Source of the DNA: Mobilitalea sibirica
GTDB taxonomy: Bacteria > Bacillota > Clostridia > Lachnospirales > Lachnospiraceae
NCBI RefSeq assembly: GCF_015999265.1
Contig: NZ_JAEAGR010000016.1
Coordinates: 1 to 64,000, forward strand
DNA length: 64,000 nt
Direction: 5' to 3'
The position numbers and the translations under genes are program-made. Positions 18,156-26,926 of this stretch are shown piece after piece. The notes beneath the pieces are model-generated. The model was not told where the DNA came from and did no database searches. It was given only the letters and a program-made list of their open reading frames with translations. Each line of letters begins with the position of its first letter. The first letter of the stretch is position 1.

Positions 18156-19688
18156 ATGTTTAGCAAAGCATTCAGTGCTGCAGTCCACGGTATAGATGGC
18201 TTGATTGTATCCGTGGAGGCTGATATTAGTGACGGATTACCTCTTTTTGATATGGTGGGTTACCTCGGTTCCGAGGTAAAGGAAGCCAGGGAAAGGGTAA
18301 GAATTGCACTAAAAAATTCCGGTTATATGCTTCCGGCAAAACGTATTACCGTCAATCTGTCACCGGCAGACATCAGAAAGGAAGGAACCGCTTTCGATCT
18401 GCCTGTTGCAATCGCTATTCTTGCAGCCTTCGGATACATTCCGGAGGAAAGTCTAAAAGATACCTTAATTATCGGAGAACTCAGCTTAAACGGCAATATT
18501 AATAAAGTAAACGGCGTCCTGCCCATTGTCTACTCAGCAAAGCAGCAGGGCTTTCTTAAGTTTATCGTTCCTAAGGAAAATGCCAGAGAAGGGGCGGTGG
18601 TTTGCGGCGCACAGACTTACGGCGTAACCAGCCTTAATGAAGTGGTGTCGCTTTTAAATAATAATAATCAGGTGGAACCTGAATGTGTAGATATCAAAGA
18701 GTTATTTGAACATAATGAGATGGCAGAGAACATAGACTTTTCTGAAGTGGCCGGACAAATGGCGGCAAAAAGAGCCATTGAGATAGCCGTATCCGGCATG
18801 CATAATATCCTGATGATTGGTCCGCCCGGCTCCGGTAAGACCATGTTGGCGAAGCGAATTCCCTCCATTATGCCTGAACTGACCTTTGAAGAAAGTATGG
18901 AAATCTCTAAAATCTATAGTATAGCAGGCCTTATGGATAATAAGGCTCTCATCTCAAAACGTCCTTTTCGTTCTCCCCATCATACCATAACACAGACAGC
19001 ACTGACCGGCGGAGGAAGACTTCCAAAGCCCGGTGAAATCAGTCTGGCACATCTTGGCGTCTTATTTTTAGACGAGCTACCAGAATTTCAAAAAAATACA
19101 ATCGAAGTTTTAAGACAACCCCTGGAGGATAAATCAGTCACCATTGCAAGACTGAATGCAACTTACCGTTATCCGGCAGGCTTTATGTTGGTTGCCGCTA
19201 TGAATCCCTGTAGCTGCGGTTATTATCCGGACAGAAACAAGTGCAACTGTTCCATTAATCTGGTAAAACGTTATCTGAACCGAATATCCCAATCCCTTTT
19301 GGATCGTTTCGATATCTGTATCGAAGCCTTACAGATGAACTATAAAGAGCTACAGACAGAACAAAAGCAGGAATCCTCTGACGACATCAGAAGACGGGTC
19401 AGCATCGCCAGAGAAATACAGCTGAAACGTTATGAAGGGCAAAAGATCTGGTTCAACTCACAGCTGACTCCCCGCTCTATAAAAAAATACTGTAAGCTGG
19501 AACCGAAGGAACAGTCACTGCTAGAAGAGGCTTTTATCAAGATGAATCTCAGTGCCAGAGCTTATCATCGGATTCTGAAGGTAGCCAGAACTATTGCCGA
19601 TTTAGAAGGGAGTGAACAAATCCATACCAAGCATATCAGCGAAGCTATCTGTTATCGCAGTATGGACCAGAAGTATTGGGGAGAGTGA
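18156..19688 (+). CDS. yifB: YifB/ComM-family Mg-chelatase-like AAA+ ATPase
   Basis: A 510-residue protein with the ChlI-like N-terminal domain (FSAAVHGIDGLIVSVEADIS, NLSPADIRKEGTAFDLPVA), an AAA+ core (Walker A GPPGSGKTML; Walker B LFLDELPEF), a cysteine motif AAMNPCSCGYYPD and a C-terminal Mg_chelatase_C region (ARAYHRILKVARTIADLEG). ComM, its best-known relative, is a hexameric helicase that drives branch migration during natural transformation. It lies close to dprA, another transformation/recombination gene. The start at 18156 is preceded by AAAGGAG 8 bp upstream; an ATG at 18138 is in frame but overlaps no ribosome site. Confidence 0.9.
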   Translation: MFSKAFSAAVHGIDGLIVSVEADISDGLPLFDMVGYLGSEVKEARERVRIALKNSGYMLPAKRITVNLSPADIRKEGTAFDLPVAIAILAAFGYIPEESLKDTLIIGELSLNGNINKVNGVLPIVYSAKQQGFLKFIVPKENAREGAVVCGAQTYGVTSLNEVVSLLNNNNQVEPECVDIKELFEHNEMAENIDFSEVAGQMAAKRAIEIAVSGMHNILMIGPPGSGKTMLAKRIPSIMPELTFEESMEISKIYSIAGLMDNKALISKRPFRSPHHTITQTALTGGGRLPKPGEISLAHLGVLFLDELPEFQKNTIEVLRQPLEDKSVTIARLNATYRYPAGFMLVAAMNPCSCGYYPDRNKCNCSINLVKRYLNRISQSLLDRFDICIEALQMNYKELQTEQKQESSDDIRRRVSIAREIQLKRYEGQKIWFNSQLTPRSIKKYCKLEPKEQSLLEEAFIKMNLSARAYHRILKVARTIADLEGSEQIHTKHISEAICYRSMDQKYWGE

Positions 19689-19850
19689 TAATCTATGATG
19701 TTAATATCATAAAAATCCCTAACTATGAAGTTGTTGGGTAAGAAACAAACAATTGTGAGATATAGGGGTGTAATTAGAGTTATGTATAAAACATTGATAG
19801 GAATCCATAACACAACATATATTTAACTAAAAGCAACAGTGAGGTAGTTT

Positions 19851-21170
19851 ATGATAATACATGTTGTAAGACCGGGAGATACCATTCAATCGATTGCTGA
19901 TCAGTATGATATTTCTGTTATGAGGTTAATTCAAGACAATGGATTGGAGAATTTAAGGGATTTGGTTATCGGACAAAGTATCGTTATTGCGTTTCCAGTA
20001 CAAACCTATACCGTACAAGAAGGTGATACACTGCAAGATATCGCGACAGCCTTTGATGTATCGATCATGCAATTATATAGAAACAATCCGCATTTAACTG
20101 ATAGGGAGTATATATATCCTGGAGAAACGATTGTGATTAAATACAATAACACAAAAGGAAACATTATGATACATGGGAATACATTTCCTTTTATTAATGA
20201 GAATACTTTCAGAAAAACGTTGCCGTATTTAACTTATCTTTCAATTATTAATTATACAGCAACAGATGAGGGCGATATTATTACTCATTATGATGAAACA
20301 GATATGATTGGAGTTGCCAGAGAATACGGGGTGATGCCACTTATGTTAATAACTACACTATCGATCAGAGGAGAAGCCAATATAGGAATTGCTTATGATA
20401 TATTAATAAATGAAGAATTTCAAAATAGACTTATAGACAATATCCTCGCTATATTAAAAGAAAAAGGTTATTTTGGAGTTAATCTCGCATTCCAGTATCT
20501 GAATATTTCTAATTTACGCTTATACGAATCATATTTAACTAAAATTAATAAACGTCTTACTCAGGAGGGCTATGTTGTTTTTGTTACAATCAATCCAATC
20601 AGAGAGATAGACGATGTACTCCGATATGAAAGAGTGGATTATTCACAGATTAATCAGCTAACTGATTATATTGTTTTTATGAATAATGAGAGAGTGATGG
20701 ATATGTTGCCACCTTCCCCAATCATTTCTGTCAGTAATATAGAAGAGTTTATAGATTTCATAGACAGATATGTCACTCCGGATAAAATAATGTTAGGGAT
20801 ACCAAGTATAGGTCAAGATTGGCAGCTGCCTTTTGTAGCCGGCTTTTCTGATGTTAATACATTGATATATGCGAATGTGATTCAACTGGCAAGCAATGTG
20901 GGTGCTAGTATAGAATTTGATGAAATGTCGCAAACACCTTATTTTACGTATACGGTAATAAATTATGGAAGACCGATTGAACATATCGTATGGTTTGTTG
21001 ATGCAAGAACGATTGATGCTCTATTAAATCTGCAATTAGAATACAATTTACCTGGCATAGATTATTGGAATATCATGATGTTCAATCCTCAGTTTTGGCT
21101 GATCATTAATTCTCAATATGAAATTTTGAAAAATATGAATTTATATAGAGAAGAGGAGGATATGAGTTAA
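19851..21170 (+). CDS. LysM-GH18 (SleL/YaaH-like) protein lacking catalytic acids
   Basis: A 439-residue protein with two LysM repeats (about 3-47 and 52-97; VVRPGDTIQSIAD and TVQEGDTLQDIAT) followed by a GH18 fold as in SleL/YaaH, the spore-cortex fragment-lytic enzyme. The GH18 active-site strand, normally D-G-x-x-x-D-x-E, reads GYFGVNLAFQYL (206-217): the acids are replaced by Phe208, Ala213 and Gln215. The end of the barrel (GIPSIGQDWQLPF and GIDYWNIMMFNPQFW) is well kept. It probably binds spore or cell-wall glycan without cutting it. No signal peptide is present, as in SleL-type spore proteins made in the mother cell. Confidence 0.8.
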   Translation: MIIHVVRPGDTIQSIADQYDISVMRLIQDNGLENLRDLVIGQSIVIAFPVQTYTVQEGDTLQDIATAFDVSIMQLYRNNPHLTDREYIYPGETIVIKYNNTKGNIMIHGNTFPFINENTFRKTLPYLTYLSIINYTATDEGDIITHYDETDMIGVAREYGVMPLMLITTLSIRGEANIGIAYDILINEEFQNRLIDNILAILKEKGYFGVNLAFQYLNISNLRLYESYLTKINKRLTQEGYVVFVTINPIREIDDVLRYERVDYSQINQLTDYIVFMNNERVMDMLPPSPIISVSNIEEFIDFIDRYVTPDKIMLGIPSIGQDWQLPFVAGFSDVNTLIYANVIQLASNVGASIEFDEMSQTPYFTYTVINYGRPIEHIVWFVDARTIDALLNLQLEYNLPGIDYWNIMMFNPQFWLIINSQYEILKNMNLYREEEDMS

Positions 21171-21227
21171 GTGTAAGCAACCACATTCAACAAGTGCTTT
21201 ATAATAATTGTACAAAGGAGTAAGACC

Positions 21228-22340
21228 ATGAAATTTGAAGAATATAATTACTGGCTGGCCAATCTAGACAAGATTGGTCCGGTGAAAATAGAAAAGTTGA
21301 TTCATTATTTTGAAAAGGCAGAGCATATTTTTCATGCGTCAAAAAATGAATTAATGGCATATATTATGAATGGGTATGATAATAGGGGGAAACTAACAGA
21401 AACCGACATAGACAACCTAATGAATAGCCGTGATAAGGAAAAAATTAAGAAAAATTATGATAAACTTAAAAATCAAGGCATATATTTTGTTTCGAAGGAG
21501 GATAGCCGTTATCCAATTAACTTAAAAAATATATACGGCGCGCCCTTTGCTCTTTATATTAAAGGAAAACTACCCGAGGAGCAGAAGAAAAAGATAGCGG
21601 TCATTGGGGCTAGAGAATGTTCGGCCTATGGTAAGGAGATGGCCAAATACCTAGCCGGTGCATTGGCAGGAGAAGGGATCGAAATTATCAGCGGACTGGC
21701 CAGAGGAATTGATTCCTATGCCCATGAAGGAGCCTTAACTGCCTGTGGTGTTACTTACGGAGTCCTAGGCTGTGGAATCGACATCTGTTATCCGAAAGAA
21801 AATATTAATTTATATATGGAGATGCAAAAGGATGGAGGTATCATATCTGAATATGCGCCGGGAACACGCCCGCTAGCAGGACATTTTCCAATGAGGAACC
21901 GTATTATCAGCGGACTGAGCGACGCTGTACTGGTAATTGAAGCGAAAGAAAAAAGCGGTTCACTGATTACTGTGGATATGGGGCTGGAACAAGGGAAAGA
22001 GATTTATGCGCTTCCTGGAAGAGCAACGGACCGCTTAAGTGAGGGCTGTAATAATTTAATAAAAATGGGGGCAAAATTAGTTACAACTCCGAAAGATATT
22101 CTGGAAGATTTCATACCAAATTACGGTCAAAAGGTTGTGGAAAGTAAAAAAAATAATAAATTGCTTGAAACAAAAGGAAAAATAGTGTATGCTTGTTTAA
22201 GCTTGGAACCAAAACACATAGAAGAGATTGCGTTAGAAACGAATCTGCCTTTGGATGCATTAATGGAACAGTTAGTGTTATTGGAATTGCAAGGGTTTGT
22301 TCGCCAGGCGATGAAAAACTATTACGTAACCCGTGAATGA
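21228..22340 (+). CDS. dprA: DprA/Smf, RecA loader for incoming single-stranded DNA
   Basis: A 370-residue protein of full family length: N-terminal helical domain with HhH-like features (about 1-75), the Rossmann-like DprA core (about 85-290; IAVIGARECSAYG, GIEIISGLARGIDSYAHEGAL, LGCGIDICYPKEN, GSLITVDMGLEQGKEIYALPG) and a C-terminal winged helix (about 310-370). DprA binds single-stranded DNA and loads RecA. AAGGAG lies 8 bp upstream. It precedes topA, as in Bacillus subtilis. Confidence 0.95.
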   Translation: MKFEEYNYWLANLDKIGPVKIEKLIHYFEKAEHIFHASKNELMAYIMNGYDNRGKLTETDIDNLMNSRDKEKIKKNYDKLKNQGIYFVSKEDSRYPINLKNIYGAPFALYIKGKLPEEQKKKIAVIGARECSAYGKEMAKYLAGALAGEGIEIISGLARGIDSYAHEGALTACGVTYGVLGCGIDICYPKENINLYMEMQKDGGIISEYAPGTRPLAGHFPMRNRIISGLSDAVLVIEAKEKSGSLITVDMGLEQGKEIYALPGRATDRLSEGCNNLIKMGAKLVTTPKDILEDFIPNYGQKVVESKKNNKLLETKGKIVYACLSLEPKHIEEIALETNLPLDALMEQLVLLELQGFVRQAMKNYYVTRE

Positions 22341-22394
22341 TACATGAAAATGACATCGGTCTTAAGCTGATTGAATAAATAGGAATATAATGAT

Positions 22395-22561
22395 AGCCAT
22401 CGTTTGCGATGGCTTACCTCTAGGTATATGAAAGCCATTAATTGCGGATTTACAGAATTCGAACGGAAATCTTGAAAGGCACAATCTGACATTTGGACGC
22501 TAATGCGCCAAGGCGTATGTAACAGAGGTATATCAGCTGGGACTTTTGGATGGGACCTGAT
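22395..22561 (+). ncRNA. Candidate structured RNA or topA leader
   Basis: This part of the dprA-topA gap is richer in G and C than the other gaps and holds several helices: AGCCATCG/CGATGGCT (22395-22402 with 22407-22414, loop TTTG), TACCTCT (22415-22421) pairing over distance with AGAGGTA (22524-22530), GATTT/AAATC (22447-22451 with 22467-22471), TTGG-CGC/GCG-CCAA (22493-22511, loop TAAT) and ATCAG/CTGAT (22532-22536 with 22557-22561). No known riboswitch, T-box or housekeeping RNA was recognised. The strand follows the flanking genes. An alternative reading is a decayed short coding region from 22428, interrupted by one TGA. Confidence 0.4.
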
Positions 22562-22602
22562 GCGGATTTGACTTACACAAAGAAATGAGGGGAACTAACA
22601 TC

Positions 22603-24672
22603 ATGTCAAAAAATCTTGTTATCGTAGAATCTCCGGCTAAGGCAAAGACGATTAAGAAATTCCTGGGAACGAATTATGAGGTTCTTGCCTCGAACGGTCA
22701 TGTTAGGGATTTACCGAAAAGCCAGCTAGGTATCGATATAAATAACGATTTTGAACCAAAATATATAACAATCAGAGGAAAAGGTGATTTACTCGCTAAG
22801 CTGCGTAAGGAAGTTAAGAAAGCAGACAAAGTATATCTTGCGACTGACCCGGATCGTGAGGGTGAGGCGATTTCCTGGCATCTATATCATACATTAAAAT
22901 TAGAAGATAAAATATCCAGCAGGATTACCTTTAATGAGATAACAAAAAATGCAGTAAAAACATCAATAAAGCAAGCCAGAGAAATTGATATGGATCTGGT
23001 AAATGCACAACAAGCGAGAAGAATATTAGATCGTATGGTGGGTTATACGATTAGCCCGCTGTTGTGGGATAAGGTAAAGAGAGGTCTTAGTGCCGGTAGA
23101 GTACAGTCAGTAGCCCTGCGTATTATATGTGACCGTGAGGATGAAATCAATGCTTTCGTACCGGAGGAATACTGGAACCTGGAAGCTGAATTTACAATCA
23201 AAGGAAAGAAAAAGCCTTTGGTAGCTAAATTTAACGGATATAAAAGCACAAAAACAGTCATTCGTAATGAAGCTGAAATGAATGAGATATTGCAAAAGCT
23301 TGATAACGCAAAGTTTATGATAAAGGAAGTTAAGAAAAGTGAACGAATTCGTAAACAGCCGTTACCCTTTACCACCAGTACACTTCAACAGGAAGCAGCT
23401 AAGTCCTTGAATTTTTCTACACAAAAAACCATGCAGTTGGCTCAACAGCTCTATGAGGGTATTGATATTAAGGGACATGGTACGGTCGGTTTAATCACTT
23501 ATCTTCGTACGGATTCCATCCGTATCAGTGATGAGGCAGACAAATCAGCCAAAGAATATGTTAAGGACAATTACGGCGCTGAATTTGTTGCTTTAGAAGA
23601 GAATTTAAAACGTACCGGTAAGAAGATACAGGATGCCCATGAAGCGATCCGCCCTACTTACATTGAATATACTCCGGCTGAGATTAAAGATTCTCTATCC
23701 AGGGATCAATATCGCTTGTATCAGTTGATTTGGAAGAGATTTTTAGCCAGTAGGATGCAGCCGGCCAAATATGAAACCACAACAATTAAAATAGAAGGTA
23801 ATGAATACAGGTTTTCTACCTCTACCTCAAAACTAATTTTTGAGGGCTTTATGAGTGTCTATAATCCGGGAGACGAGGATGAAGAGAATGCGGTAGGTTT
23901 TGAAGATTTGAAAGAGGGCGATACCTTACCACTTTCGAAGCTATCAAAAAGTCAGCACTTTACTCAGCCGCCTGCCCATTACACGGAAGCTTCTCTGGTT
24001 AAAACCTTGGAAGAGTTAGGGATTGGAAGGCCCAGTACTTATTCACCTACAATTACCACAATTATTGTCAGAAGATATGTCGCAAAAGAAAATAAGAACT
24101 TATATGTAACAGAACTGGGAGAGGCAGTAAATAATATTATGAAATGTGCTTTTCCGAGTATTGTAGATGTCAATTTTACAGCGAATTTAGAATCTTTATT
24201 GGACTTTATTGAAGATGGATCTGTTAATTGGAGAACCGTTATAAGAAACTTTTATCCGGATCTTGATGAAGCGGTTAAGAATGCCCATGTGGAACTGGAT
24301 AAAATTCAGATTGAAGATGAAGTTACCGAAGAACTTTGTGATTTATGCGGCAGAAACATGGTTATTAAATACGGCCCCCATGGAAAATTTCTCGCCTGTC
24401 CCGGATTTCCGGACTGTAAAAACACGAAACCTTATCTGGAGAAGATTGGCGTATCCTGTCCGGTCTGCGGTGGTGATGTTGTAGTTCGTAAGACGAAAAA
24501 GGGCAGAAGATATTATGGCTGCAGTAATAATCCGGACTGTGAATTTATGACCTGGCAAAAACCCTCCGATAAACCTTGCGATAAATGTGGTGGTGTTTTA
24601 CTGGAAAAAGGGAATAAATTAGTTTGCAGTAATGAAAAATGCGGCAATGTAATAAATGTTCAAAATAATTAA
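22603..24672 (+). CDS. topA: DNA topoisomerase I
   Basis: A 689-residue type IA topoisomerase that relaxes negative supercoils. It has the Toprim domain (about 1-110; VIVESPAKAKTIKKFLG, ATDPDREGEAISWHL), the catalytic domain with Tyr300 in GLITYLRTDS, and three C-terminal zinc ribbons of the zf-C4_Topoisom type with Cys pairs CDLC, CPVC and CDKC. The start at 22603 is preceded by GAGGGG; an ATG at 22585 is in frame but overlaps that site. A possible structured leader lies upstream. Confidence 0.97.
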   Translation: MSKNLVIVESPAKAKTIKKFLGTNYEVLASNGHVRDLPKSQLGIDINNDFEPKYITIRGKGDLLAKLRKEVKKADKVYLATDPDREGEAISWHLYHTLKLEDKISSRITFNEITKNAVKTSIKQAREIDMDLVNAQQARRILDRMVGYTISPLLWDKVKRGLSAGRVQSVALRIICDREDEINAFVPEEYWNLEAEFTIKGKKKPLVAKFNGYKSTKTVIRNEAEMNEILQKLDNAKFMIKEVKKSERIRKQPLPFTTSTLQQEAAKSLNFSTQKTMQLAQQLYEGIDIKGHGTVGLITYLRTDSIRISDEADKSAKEYVKDNYGAEFVALEENLKRTGKKIQDAHEAIRPTYIEYTPAEIKDSLSRDQYRLYQLIWKRFLASRMQPAKYETTTIKIEGNEYRFSTSTSKLIFEGFMSVYNPGDEDEENAVGFEDLKEGDTLPLSKLSKSQHFTQPPAHYTEASLVKTLEELGIGRPSTYSPTITTIIVRRYVAKENKNLYVTELGEAVNNIMKCAFPSIVDVNFTANLESLLDFIEDGSVNWRTVIRNFYPDLDEAVKNAHVELDKIQIEDEVTEELCDLCGRNMVIKYGPHGKFLACPGFPDCKNTKPYLEKIGVSCPVCGGDVVVRKTKKGRRYYGCSNNPDCEFMTWQKPSDKPCDKCGGVLLEKGNKLVCSNEKCGNVINVQNN

Positions 24673-25022
24673 TCATATAAAAATGTAAAGACAAATCAGT
24701 TACTTATTTCAAAAAATGACGGAATTGGATATAATTCTAGAAAATTATTTAAAAAAGTGTGTCAAAACGGTGAAAAAAGTATTGTTTTTACAAATAACAT
24801 ATGATAAAATTGAAAAGGTAATACAATTAGAAAATAATACTAATTGCATTGCCTTGTTCAAATTAATAATTAACAATAAATGATTGTATAACTATCGAAG
24901 AAAAGTATGATTCACTAGCAGTTAAGTTTTGTGATAGATATCAATTTATGCGCTTTACAACTTTTCGAATAACTTTGGATACCTTAAGGGAGGAAAAGAA
25001 CAAATCTGGGAGGAACCGTTTC
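24673..25022. other. topA-codY intergenic region
   Basis: A 350-bp AT-rich gap without a gene; an in-frame extension of codY into it is not supported. One CodY-box-like site is present (listed). No clear terminator for topA was seen. In Bacillus subtilis this position holds trmFO, xerC, hslV and hslU, which are absent here. Confidence 0.5.
24732..24746. promoter_or_regulatory. Possible CodY box upstream of codY
   Basis: TAATTCTAGAAAATT differs at 4 of 15 positions from the CodY consensus AATTTTCWGAAAATT. Autorepression is known for CodY. In DNA this AT-rich a chance match is possible. Confidence 0.3.
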
Positions 25023-25793
25023 ATGAGTGTACAGTTATTAGATAAAACAAGAAAGATTAATAACCTATTGCATAATAATAATTCGCATAAGGTTGTTTTT
25101 AATGACATCTGTGTTGTTTTAAGTGAGATATTAGCATCTAATGTTTTGGTTATCAGTCGTAAGGGTAAGGTTCTTGGCGTGAAGAACCGAGCAGATATTA
25201 TTGAGATTAAAGAATTGATCAAGGATGCAGTTGGCAGACATATAGACAGTTTATTAAATGAGAGACTTTTGAATATATTGTCAACAAAAGAAAATGTTAA
25301 TTTAAGAACACTGGGTTTTGAATTTGAAGACGTTGATACCTACCAGGCAATCATAACTCCGATTGATATCGCAGGAGAGAGGTTAGGTACATTATTCATA
25401 TATAAAACAGGACAGCAATATAATCTGGATGATATCATATTAAGTGAATATGGTACAACAGTTGTTGGACTTGAGATGATGAGATCGGTAAATGAAGAAA
25501 ACGCTGAGGAAAACAGAAAGGTTCAAATTGTAAAATCAGCAATCAGCACCTTATCCTTCTCCGAGTTAGAGGCGATCACCCATATATTTGAAGAGTTAAA
25601 AGGTAATGAAGGCATTCTTGTTGCAAGTAAAATTGCAGATCGTGTCGGAATTACAAGATCTGTTATAGTAAATGCACTTCGTAAATTTGAAAGTGCCGGA
25701 GTGATTGAATCCCGTTCTTCAGGAATGAAGGGAACCTATATCAAAGTATTAAATGACGTAGTATTTGATGAATTAAAGAATATGAACAGTTAA
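25023..25793 (+). CDS. codY: CodY, GTP- and branched-chain-amino-acid-sensing repressor
   Basis: A 256-residue protein starting MSVQLLDKTRKINNLL, the usual CodY N-terminus. The GAF domain (about 1-155) binds isoleucine/valine in relatives and the C-terminal winged helix (about 175-250) carries ASKIADRVGITRSVIVNALR, a conserved DNA-reading helix. CodY represses nutrient-uptake, biosynthesis and motility genes in rich conditions. ATG 25023 has GGGAGG upstream; an in-frame ATG 75 bp earlier gives an N-terminus foreign to the family. It directly precedes the flagellar operon, the same order as in Bacillus subtilis. Confidence 0.97.
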   Translation: MSVQLLDKTRKINNLLHNNNSHKVVFNDICVVLSEILASNVLVISRKGKVLGVKNRADIIEIKELIKDAVGRHIDSLLNERLLNILSTKENVNLRTLGFEFEDVDTYQAIITPIDIAGERLGTLFIYKTGQQYNLDDIILSEYGTTVVGLEMMRSVNEENAEENRKVQIVKSAISTLSFSELEAITHIFEELKGNEGILVASKIADRVGITRSVIVNALRKFESAGVIESRSSGMKGTYIKVLNDVVFDELKNMNS

Positions 25794-25838
25794 ACGGATT
25801 TTGCCATAACAACGATCAGTTGATCTAACATGGATGCA

Positions 25839-25879
25839 AAAGGATTTGTGAGAGGATTTTTCTCATAAGTCCTTTTTTT
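25839..25879 (+). terminator. Intrinsic terminator of codY
   Basis: A 15-bp stem (25839-25853 with 25861-25875, two G-U wobbles, 7-nt loop) runs straight into seven Ts (25873-25879). It starts about 45 bp after the codY stop. Confidence 0.9.
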
Positions 25880-25880
25880 G

Positions 25881-26165
25881 CTATATAGGTTAGGGTGTCA
25901 AAAGTCCACTACTAAATATCCTACGTCAATTTGCACATTCTAGTTGTTGTATTCGTGATACAAACATAATTTAGTCGCAACACGCTCTCGCTTGGATGAA
26001 GTACGTAGTGGTACATAAGACCGCAAAACACGCGGTCTAAGTACCAACGACTTCATACAGTTGCTCACCAAATTATGTTTGTATCACTCTGAATAAAGAA
26101 AATGTATGTGCATTTTTGACGAATCAAAGTTTGACAAAAGACTTTTGACACCCTAACCTATATAG
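25881..26165. mobile_element. 285-bp near-palindromic MITE-like element
   Basis: The ends are perfect 26-bp inverted repeats (25881-25906 and 26140-26165, outermost CTATATAGGTTAGGGTGTC). Further nested perfect arms follow: 18 bp (25955-25972 with 26070-26087), GCAAC/GTTGC (25977-25981 with 26060-26064), ATGAAGT/ACTTCAT (25996-26002 with 26050-26056), GGTAC/GTACC (26010-26014 with 26041-26045) and AGACCGC/GCGGTCT (26018-26024 with 26032-26038). It encodes no protein. Its size, terminal repeats and lack of genes fit a non-autonomous miniature element; no target duplication was identified with certainty. As RNA it would fold into one long hairpin between codY and flgB. Confidence 0.65.
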
Positions 26166-26372
26166 ACATTTCTCCGAATTAAAATGTTGATCCTGATGCT
26201 TCGAAAAATCAGTGCTAATTAACAAAATAATATGAGAAAAATCTACATCCGGAATAGACCCGAAATACCAGAATAATACAAGGTTTAGTATTATTCTACT
26301 AATTTTTCAAATATATCTTGTGTTTTTTGAAATATTTATTATAATGATTATATACGGGAAGGGAGTGCAAAC
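26166..26372. other. Leader region of the flagellar operon
   Basis: A 207-bp AT-rich non-coding region between the inverted-repeat element and flgB. It contains the flgB promoter candidate at 26318-26345. A weak CodY-like site AATTTTTCAAATATA (26301-26315, 5 mismatches) lies just upstream of it. Confidence 0.45.
26318..26345 (+). promoter_or_regulatory. Candidate sigma-A promoter of the fla/che operon
   Basis: TTGTGT (26318-26323), 16-bp spacer, TATAAT (26340-26345), 27 bp upstream of flgB. The -10 is perfect and the -35 has two mismatches. No sigma-D-type promoter was found here. Confidence 0.6.
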
Positions 26373-26762
26373 ATGATAGGTTCAAATGCATTTAATTACA
26401 TAAACGTTTTAGATAAGGCTGCGGATGCCAGCTGGAAACGGAACGAAGTAATCGCGAACAACATAGCAAACGTAGACACACCGGGATATAAGCGTAAAGA
26501 TGTACAGTTTGAGTCATATCTGATGTCTGCCTTAATTGGGGATAATTCGCTTGATAAGCGGGTAGCCAGTGCAAGGCTTGATTCTTTAAATGCCCGGATC
26601 TATACGGATAATGCGAATTTAAGTTACCGTATGGATGGTAATAATGTGGATATTGATACGGAATCGGCAAATCTGGCACAAAACCAGGTCAGATATTATA
26701 CATTACTGGATTCAATGACACAGGAATTTAACCGTATTAAATTAGTGCTTCAGTCCAGATAG
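26373..26762 (+). CDS. flgB: FlgB, flagellar proximal rod protein
   Basis: A 129-residue rod protein, the usual length. The N-terminal flagellar rod motif reads VIANNIANVDTPGYKRKDVQFESYL (about 26-50, shown here as the family ANNIANVDTPGYKR core). The C-terminus lacks the heptad length of hook proteins, as expected for FlgB. It builds the inner rod with FlgC and FliE after export. AGGGAG lies upstream of the start. It is the first gene of the fla/che operon. Confidence 0.96.
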   Translation: MIGSNAFNYINVLDKAADASWKRNEVIANNIANVDTPGYKRKDVQFESYLMSALIGDNSLDKRVASARLDSLNARIYTDNANLSYRMDGNNVDIDTESANLAQNQVRYYTLLDSMTQEFNRIKLVLQSR

Positions 26763-26926
26763 AGGATTGGGGCTTAATTTGGTGTACGTTCAGTACAATG
26801 AGATGACACGATGAATTAAACAATAGAATAAAGTGTTAAAAAACGAAGGAAAAAACAGGAAAAGTAAAAAAACACAATCTTTGATAAGAAATTATAAATG
26901 GTAGGATATCGAAAGGAGAAGCAGAT

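Noticed and set aside
22428-22575. Selenocysteine at the TGA in the dprA-topA gap
   Set aside because: No selenoprotein family, SECIS-like stem directly after the TGA or conserved context was recognised.
22530-22575. TPP-riboswitch-like string ACCTGATGCGGAT before topA
   Set aside because: The required CTGAGA element and the rest of the TPP core are missing, and topA is not a thiamine gene.
22341-22602. T-box or tRNA gene in the gaps
   Set aside because: No T-box sequence, specifier loop, cloverleaf or CCA-type acceptor end was found here or in the other gaps.
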